64,000 nt of DNA from Endomychus coccineus (lineage: Eukaryota; Arthropoda; Insecta; Coleoptera; Endomychidae). Under the pieces are notes generated by a model. That model was not told where the DNA came from. It did not search any database and saw nothing but the letters and a program-made list of their open reading frames with translations. The DNA lies in contig OY294067.1 in NCBI GenBank assembly GCA_958510875.1, positions 151,602,962 to 151,666,961 on the forward strand, given 5' to 3'. The position numbers and the translations under genes were made by a program. Numbering within the stretch: position 1 is the first letter of the stretch; every line of letters starts with the position of its first letter. This document shows positions 58,477 to 64,000 of the stretch, in pieces.

Positions 58477-58618
58477 TTTGAATTGATATTGCTGTTTTAT
58501 GGATAGTTAACTTACCTGTATTTTAAGAAACAATTTTAAATTGGCACTTTTAACGTTTATATATAAATTGAAACAGGAGCAAAGTTTAAGCGACTAGCCA
58601 AGACAACATATCGCTGTC

Positions 58619-58967
<349 letters not shown>

Positions 58968-59008
<41 letters not shown>
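58968..59008. repeat. (TA)n tract
   Basis: TA run joining the preceding unit to a copy of the 473-bp unit. Confidence 0.9.
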
Positions 59009-59011
<3 letters not shown>

Positions 59012-59317
59012 AAGTTTAAAGTTTCTTTGCCTAATTGGCCACTATCGTGTATGTAACTTAAGAGATATAGAATTAAATTTTCTGAATTATGAAGATAACT
59101 TAGATAATTTAACATAGGATTATAAAGATGAATAAACGTAAAAGATTGAACCATAGGCGGGATTCGAACCCACATTTTACTTCAAAAAACGACTGAACTT
59201 CAGATGAATGTGCGTGAATAGTTGATCTATGGTAGGGCATCGAATCGCATTGTGTTCATCAATGATCTACTATCCTTTCAGAGGTTTATATTTACAAAAA
59301 TATAAAAATCTAACAGG

Positions 59318-59389
59318 ACCGAAGTGGTGTAATTGGTAAACACCCTGGACTAGAAATCCAGAAATGTGGGTTCGAATCCCGCCTATGGT
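59318..59389 (+). tRNA. tRNA-like gene, anticodon AGA, copy 5
   Basis: Same 72-nt sequence as the array copies, on the plus strand, followed by caatctttta (Pol III-type terminator). Confidence 0.55.
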
Positions 59390-59620
59390 TCAATCTTTTA
59401 CGTTTATTCATCTTTATAATCCTATGTTAAATTATCTAAGTTATCTTCATAATTCAGAAAATTTAATTCTATATCTCTTAAGTTATATATATATATATAA
59501 GTTATATATATATATATATATATATAACTTAAGAGATATAGAATTAAATTTTCTGAATTATGAAGATAACTTAGATAATTTAACATAGGATTATAAAGAT
59601 GAATAAACGTAAAAGATTGA

Positions 59621-59692
59621 ACCATAGGCGGGATTCGAACCCACATTTCTGGATTTCTAGTCCAGGGTGTTAACCAATTACACCACTTCGGT
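59621..59692 (-). tRNA. tRNA-like gene, anticodon AGA, copy 6
   Basis: One base differs from the others in the D loop (TTGGTTAACAC instead of TTGGTAAACAC). Mirror copy of 59318-59389. Confidence 0.55.
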
Positions 59693-59750
59693 CCTGTTAG
59701 ATTTTTATATTTTTGTAAATATAAACCTCTGAAAGGATAGTAGATCATTG

Positions 59751-59822
59751 ACCGAAGTGGTGTAATTGGTAAACACCCTGGACTAGAAATCCAGAAATGT
59801 GGGTTCGAATCCCGCCTATGGT
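59751..59822 (+). tRNA. tRNA-like gene, anticodon AGA, copy 7
   Basis: Full-length. Its 5' flank is different (catcattg-type sequence), because the repeat junction falls exactly at its first base. Confidence 0.55.
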
Positions 59823-59960
59823 TCAATCTTTTACGTTTATTCATCTTTATAATCCTATGTTAAATTATCTAAGTTATCTTCATAATTCAGAAAATTTAAT
59901 TCTATATCTCTTAAGTTACATACACGATAGTGGCCAATTAGGCAAAGAAACTTTAAACTT

Positions 59961-59963
<3 letters not shown>

Positions 59964-60036
<73 letters not shown>
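59964..60036. repeat. (TA)n tract
   Basis: TA run closing the inverted cluster. Confidence 0.95.
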
Positions 60037-60038
<2 letters not shown>

Positions 60039-60378
60039 TATTTTTGTTAGAATATACTTTTCTCTCTATTTACATACTATTTTAATTATTATTTTAACTT
60101 CTGCACTCCAAATCTGTCAATAATATCTGTGCACAAGCTTTGCTTATACAGATATTACTGTAAATAACATTTTACAACATGCTGAATATATCATAATTTA
60201 ATGTAATCGAAATGTACAATATATATGTAGTTAATTGGAGAAATGAAATTATTATTATTATTAAATTATTAATTATTATATTTTATATGATGAATAAAAA
60301 CACTTTTTCTATGACGTAAAATACTAAAAACATGTGTCTAATGACATTTAGTAGCAATATGCTTATTTCAAATCAAAT
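60037..60378. other. A+T-rich spacer
   Basis: Includes an (att)n stretch near 60250. No gene seen. Confidence 0.4.
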
Positions 60379-60774
60379 ATGCATTTGCCGAACTCTAGTC
60401 ATAAGTTCAAACGTGCTTTTCAATCACATTATGCGGAAACTAAAAATCATATAGACATAAATATATTACGATATTTGTTAAATCGCCCAACGCCGCACTT
60501 TCAGCTGGCTATTATTTGGAACACTGGGAAAAAAACCAATACTATTACCCAGAATCTATGTTACGCCTTTTCAATTATGATTTGGAAACTATTTTCACAC
60601 GGCGATTTCAAAGATATCCCCAAATTAGATGTACAACTTCATATCCTCGAAAGAACAACTAGATTGATTTTGGTAAGTAGATATGGAAAAATGTTTTCAC
60701 GACCTACAAACTTTCGATATATAGAATTAACCAATGGAGATTGCACATCATATGAACAATCAGAGTTAATTTAA
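60379..60774 (+). CDS. Hypothetical 131-codon frame, possibly an exon
   Basis: Protein-like composition (SHKFKRAFQSHYAETKN, LCYAFSIMIWKLF). A good donor, TTG|GTAAGT, near 60672 would truncate it. No family recognised. It may be part of a decayed transposon, as everything around it is repeat. Confidence 0.25.
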   Translation: MHLPNSSHKFKRAFQSHYAETKNHIDINILRYLLNRPTPHFQLAIIWNTGKKTNTITQNLCYAFSIMIWKLFSHGDFKDIPKLDVQLHILERTTRLILVSRYGKMFSRPTNFRYIELTNGDCTSYEQSELI

Positions 60775-61189
60775 ATACTTACCACATCTTGGATTTAGAT
60801 GTTTCAGATATAGTGAACTTGGCAAATTAGTTGCTAAATAACGTAATAGGGATTCTCAATATCAAACTTTGTTTGATTTTCACTAATTTAATACATTAGT
60901 GTTCCGTTAATCGCGTAGATTAGTACCTACAAAACACAGTAGGTATATATGTCTGATTCTATTAATCTTTCTAAACATTTCTGTAGTTTCAAGTCAATTC
61001 ATTCAATTGTACCGTATAGTCTGCATAACCTTATTGAATAGCATCTGCTGGAATATATTAGATTCTCTTCCAAAGCAGTGAAACAGTAAAAGCTCGATAC
61101 AATACTAATACGTATTATCTCAACCAAAGACTAGAAAGAAAGATTGATACTGATCAACCATTTGTAGATTTATGTTTTATTTCTTGGCA

Positions 61190-61640
61190 TTTGTTCTAAT
61201 CTAATAGATAGCTATTAGCTATCTCCTGAACTAAGAACTATATCTATTGAAAAAACAAAAGAAACATTAATAAATAATGGTTATCCTATTGATTTAGTCA
61301 ATTCTATAGCTAGAGACAAAATTCATAAATTTTTAATAATGAGAGATCAACTAGCATATATTAATGGTCTTTCTGAAAAATTAAGCAATATAGTAAAACC
61401 TTATGATCTACATATATGTCATAAAAGCTATTTAAACCAGAAAAGTCTTATTACTACATTGAAAAGCGACATACCTTTCAAAAAGATAACCCATTCTGTA
61501 TATTCCATCTTTTGTAAAGATTGTGGAAATGCATATCTTTTCTTTTTGTCGTTTCGATAATATATTTTTATCTTTACCAAAACTTGTTATGTTAATTAGT
61601 GTTTCCATGTAATTTACAAATGTATACTTTTCCACAAAAA
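61190..61640 (+). pseudogene. PLE-A fragment: linker and GIY-YIG start, plus 3' end
   Basis: The plus strand reads AYINGLSEKLSNIVKPYDLH, then KKITHSVYSIFCKDCGNAYL, matching the coding part at 18950-19150. It jumps directly to the terminal hairpin (minus strand TTGGTAAAGATAA...TTATCGAAACG, 61553-61585) and the gtgtttccatgtaattta block. Internally deleted. Confidence 0.65.
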
Positions 61641-61669
61641 ATGTAATTTTATATTATATCTCTTGATTT

Positions 61670-62010
61670 ATATATATTAAGAGATATAGAATTAAATTTT
61701 CTGAATTATGAAGATAGCTTAGATAATTTAACATACGACTATAAAGATGAATAAATGTAAAACATTGAATTATAGGCGGATACGAACCCACATTCCTGGA
61801 TGTCTAGTCCAGCGTGTTTAACAATTACACCAGTTTGGTCCCGTCAGTCTCATATTGTTGTAAATATAAACCTCTGAAAGGATAGTAGATCATTGATGAA
61901 CACAATGCGATTCGATGCTCCGCTATAGTTCAATTGTTTTGAATTGGGGAGTGTAGGTTATTATGAGTATTACTATGATTGGCAATTTTGTGTTCCTTCT
62001 CATTTGAAAT
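61670..62010 (-). repeat. Diverged copy of the 473-bp unit
   Basis: Clearly related to the array but about 10-15 percent different, with the same order: aattaaattttctgaattat, tRNA-like part, then the cctctgaaaggatagtagat block. Confidence 0.75.
61769..61839 (-). pseudogene. Diverged tRNA-like copy
   Basis: Anticodon loop CTAGACA, one base lost in the T stem region and changes in the acceptor stem. It still keeps the D and anticodon stems. It shows that the tRNA-like unit is old as well as recently amplified. Confidence 0.5.
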
Positions 62011-62124
62011 ATGCGTTAAATATTGACGACATGCAGCGGCTCTTCTTCTACCGACAATAGCTACTTTTGCGGGCTTAGCCCGCGGACAACAGTTAGTCAT
62101 AAATATATGAATGAATTACACACA

Positions 62125-62960
62125 GTCATTACTATTTTTATATCTTATCGTTAGCACAATGTTTTCGGACACTTTTGCAGGTTATATGTATGATTGTGAT
62201 ATTATTTACTAACTGTTGTCTGCTGATAGCTAGAAGCAACAAATTATACTCAATACGATTGAAAGTTTATTCGAATTGCCAAGATAGATATTTTACAACT
62301 TCACATTTTATACTTCTGATCAGTCGGGCAATTTCTTGGATGTCAAACTGGATTTCTGGTTCATACCATCTCGAAATCTGTCCTTCAACATGACGAACGT
62401 AATTATTCCAAACCTGATGTGTATAATTTCTTGAAGCCTCTTGCGACATGTTCAAATAGTGATTAATCGCTTTTCAATCTCTTCTGATGTGCTGGTTATG
62501 ATACTTTTTTCGAATTCACAACACCATTGCTAGTGCATTGGAGATACAGTGATATGAAGGTAATTTGTATATCCTCATTCGGCAGCTAATTCATCAATTA
62601 CAAACCTCTTCGATGGTCATTACTATTTTTGCCTCCTTTCGTTAGCACAATATTTTGCTTATGCTTATGTATGATTATGATATGTATCATTTACTAACTG
62701 TTGTCCGCTTATACTATACATGATTGAAAGTTTATTCGAAATGACAACATAGATATTTTACAACTTCACGTTTTATACTTATGATCAGTGGGACAATTTC
62801 CTGGAAGTCAAACTGGATTTCTCGTTCATACCATCTCGAAATCTCTCCTACAACTTGACAAACGCAGTTATTTCAAAACTGAGGTGTATAATTTCTTGAA
62901 GCATCTTGCGACATTGTTCAGTAGTGATTAATAGCTTTTTCCATTTCTTCTGATGTGCTG
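62125..62960 (-). repeat. Tandem duplication of about 490 bp with a decayed coding segment
   Basis: Two copies (62125-62520 and 62617-62960) share tcattactatttt, gatattttacaacttcac and ataatttcttgaagc. The minus strand of the left copy holds a 62-codon frame (VWNNYVRHVEGQISRWYEPE) that resembles the tail region of insect DDE transposases, without certainty. Confidence 0.5.
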
Positions 62961-63212
62961 CTCTTCGATGACTTGCTTCAAGAAAACATACAGGTTTAGA
63001 TAAATAGCACCGAAAGAAATGTTACTGTCATGTTCTTGTGACTAAGTGATCGAATAATGGTAAACTTGTATATTTTATTATAACCTGATTCAAACCGTAA
63101 TCATACATGGGAGACATATTATAACATACCAATGAAATTATTAATTGGCGTTATTATCAAGTGGGAAGAACCATAGAGGTTGAAAAGGTGTCTGAATATT
63201 TCATAATATTCT

Positions 63213-63221
63213 CCCCCACTT
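63213..63221 (-). promoter_or_regulatory. Candidate polypurine tract
   Basis: gtgggggag on the minus strand, downstream of the integrase fragment. An LTR may lie to its left, but its ends are not recognised. Confidence 0.3.
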
Positions 63222-63257
63222 GATTCAAAAGTGATTTATCTCACTACAGGACATTTT

Positions 63258-64000
63258 TCAGGTATCCTGTCTTGTAGATCTACATAGTACTGACCACGTC
63301 TGTGCTGTCACCTGGTGATGTCTGCTGACAGGTGTCTCCACCTGGAAGCTGCCATCTTTGGCTGCTCTTGGTTGTGGCACTGGCTGAGAACCAACTGTTG
63401 GTACATCAGCATCTGACGTGAGCAGGATTCCTTGTGGTGGTGCAAAAGTTATTATTTGGCGCTTCAAGCAACGTCCTGAGTTCAATTCAATGAGGTACTG
63501 AAATTGGCCAAACTTTCGCCTGATGATTTCAAACTGTCAGAGATCATGATTTCCTTGGTGGATTCCTGCTTGAACTCTCTCCCTCGCTTAGAAAGATCGT
63601 AAACATGAGGTCTTGTAGCTTAGAGGAACCAGCGCTTTACTATTCGGAAGAAGAGCGTCGAGGCGAATTCGTATTTTCCTATTCAGGTACAGTTCACCAG
63701 GTGATTTACCCGATGCTGATGGTGTTACTCGGTAGCGGAACAGAACAAATTTGCAACTTGTCTATCGGAGGCAATGGTTCATCAGCTGCGCGATGCCGTT
63801 TGTTGCTGGATGGCCAGGAGCTACGAACTTCTGAAACAGTCATCTTTCTGTACAGTATAGTTGAAATGTATCACTTTTTAAATGTTAACGTTATCAGATA
63901 CCAGTATTGAGGGATAGCCATGCATTAAGAATATATTTTCCAGTGTGATGGTGGTTGTAGAGGACACAACAATTTTAAGTATACAAACTTGGACTTCGCA
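63258..64000 (-). pseudogene. Ty3/Gypsy integrase C-terminal half
   Basis: The minus strand, entering from beyond the window, reads TTTITLENIFLMHGYPSILV with SDN (catalytic Asp). Next come KFVAPGHPATNGIAQ, YRVTPSASGKSPGELYLNRK and LRSFYDLSKRG. A frame change follows to FEIIRRKFGQFQYLIELNSG with RCLKRQI, the integrase C-terminal module, and a Pro-rich end stopping near 63258. Several stops and shifts; the catalytic Glu position is degraded (Ala-Gln instead of a Glu). A dead copy of another Gypsy lineage than the two full elements. Confidence 0.7.

Larger units (their letters stand above)
55232..58560 (-). mobile_element. CR1/Jockey-like non-LTR retrotransposon, 3'-truncated
   Basis: On the minus strand: a short 5' region, ORF1 (57832-58476), a 308-bp spacer, and ORF2 with an endonuclease (56666-57523) and RT (down to about 55240) broken by several shifts. 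The RT stops after the thumb start (LNYSKTKFLCF) at a (TA)n tract. A 3' end of related type lies in opposite orientation at 52287-53098. Confidence 0.8.
59005..59963. repeat. Inverted cluster of 473-bp-unit fragments
   Basis: Alternating orientation. A minus fragment is cut inside its tRNA-like part at about 59178. A plus fragment with a full tRNA runs to a TA core near 59505. Its mirror image follows on the minus strand to about 59748, and then a plus fragment from exactly the tRNA start at 59751 to the (TA)n at 59964. Arms of the central palindrome are about 200 bp. Confidence 0.8.

Overview
The window is eukaryotic and comes from an arthropod, almost certainly an insect. It is A+T-rich, with spliced genes, a single-exon innexin very close to insect Inx2, the cytoplasmic end of a ZP-type cuticle/apical-membrane protein, an env-bearing errantivirus and many Penelope-like, RTE-, R2- and CR1/Jockey-like retroelements. 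The insect order cannot be fixed from the sequence alone.

Host genes. Two exons (668-1028 and 5138-7299, + strand) encode the transmembrane segment and long cytoplasmic tail of a single-pass membrane protein that begins upstream of the window. They are separated by a 4.1 kb intron holding an RTE-like RT fossil and a mariner-like transposase fossil. A complete inx2 (innexin gap-junction subunit) lies at 40107-41186 (+). A decayed Myb/SANT-like gene with introns lies at about 32640-33960 (-). Nearly everything else is repeats.

Mobile DNA, left to right. At 10.2-20.15 kb, a minus-strand Penelope-like element (PLE-A) carries a TIR element and a 7.0 kb Ty3/Gypsy-type LTR element (11756-18773, target duplication GTGC). 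This LTR element has lost protease, RT and RNase H but keeps an integrase and two separate CCHC knuckle regions. At 19.1-24.2 kb come PLE tandem repeats with a 90-bp-arm hairpin, two oppositely oriented R2-like pieces (RT, then zinc knuckle plus restriction-like endonuclease) around an inverted pair of PLE ends, then the RT of a second Penelope element (PLE-B). PLE-B is split by a 7446-bp errantivirus (24224-31669, -) with 221-bp LTRs that differ at one base, target duplication CCTGA, gag, pol and a spliced env. At 34.3-37.6 kb is a decayed BEL/Pao element, followed at 37.9-39.7 kb by PLE-C fragments around a foldback.

The right third is dominated by structured repeats: a 154-bp tandem array, a 2.2 kb inverted-repeat element packed with 142-bp and about 390-bp tandem repeats, and CR1/Jockey-like fragments. 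A perfect-looking 473-bp tandem array carries one tRNA-like gene per unit between (TA)n tracts, and palindromic copies of the same unit lie at 59.0-60.0 kb. The window ends in a minus-strand Gypsy integrase fragment.

The most unusual signals are as follows. (1) A hammerhead-core-like hairpin (CTGAAGA, stem, GAAAC) recurs in several repeats with compensatory stem changes. (2) A tandem, TA-bounded tRNA-like array has a class-I fold but an AGA anticodon. (3) A nearly pristine env-containing errantivirus has pol breaks mostly at short homopolymers, and its env leader doubles as a short uORF whose stop codon sits inside the splice donor. (4) An internally deleted Gypsy element has a knuckle-bearing 3' ORF and a long GAAGAA-rich tract.
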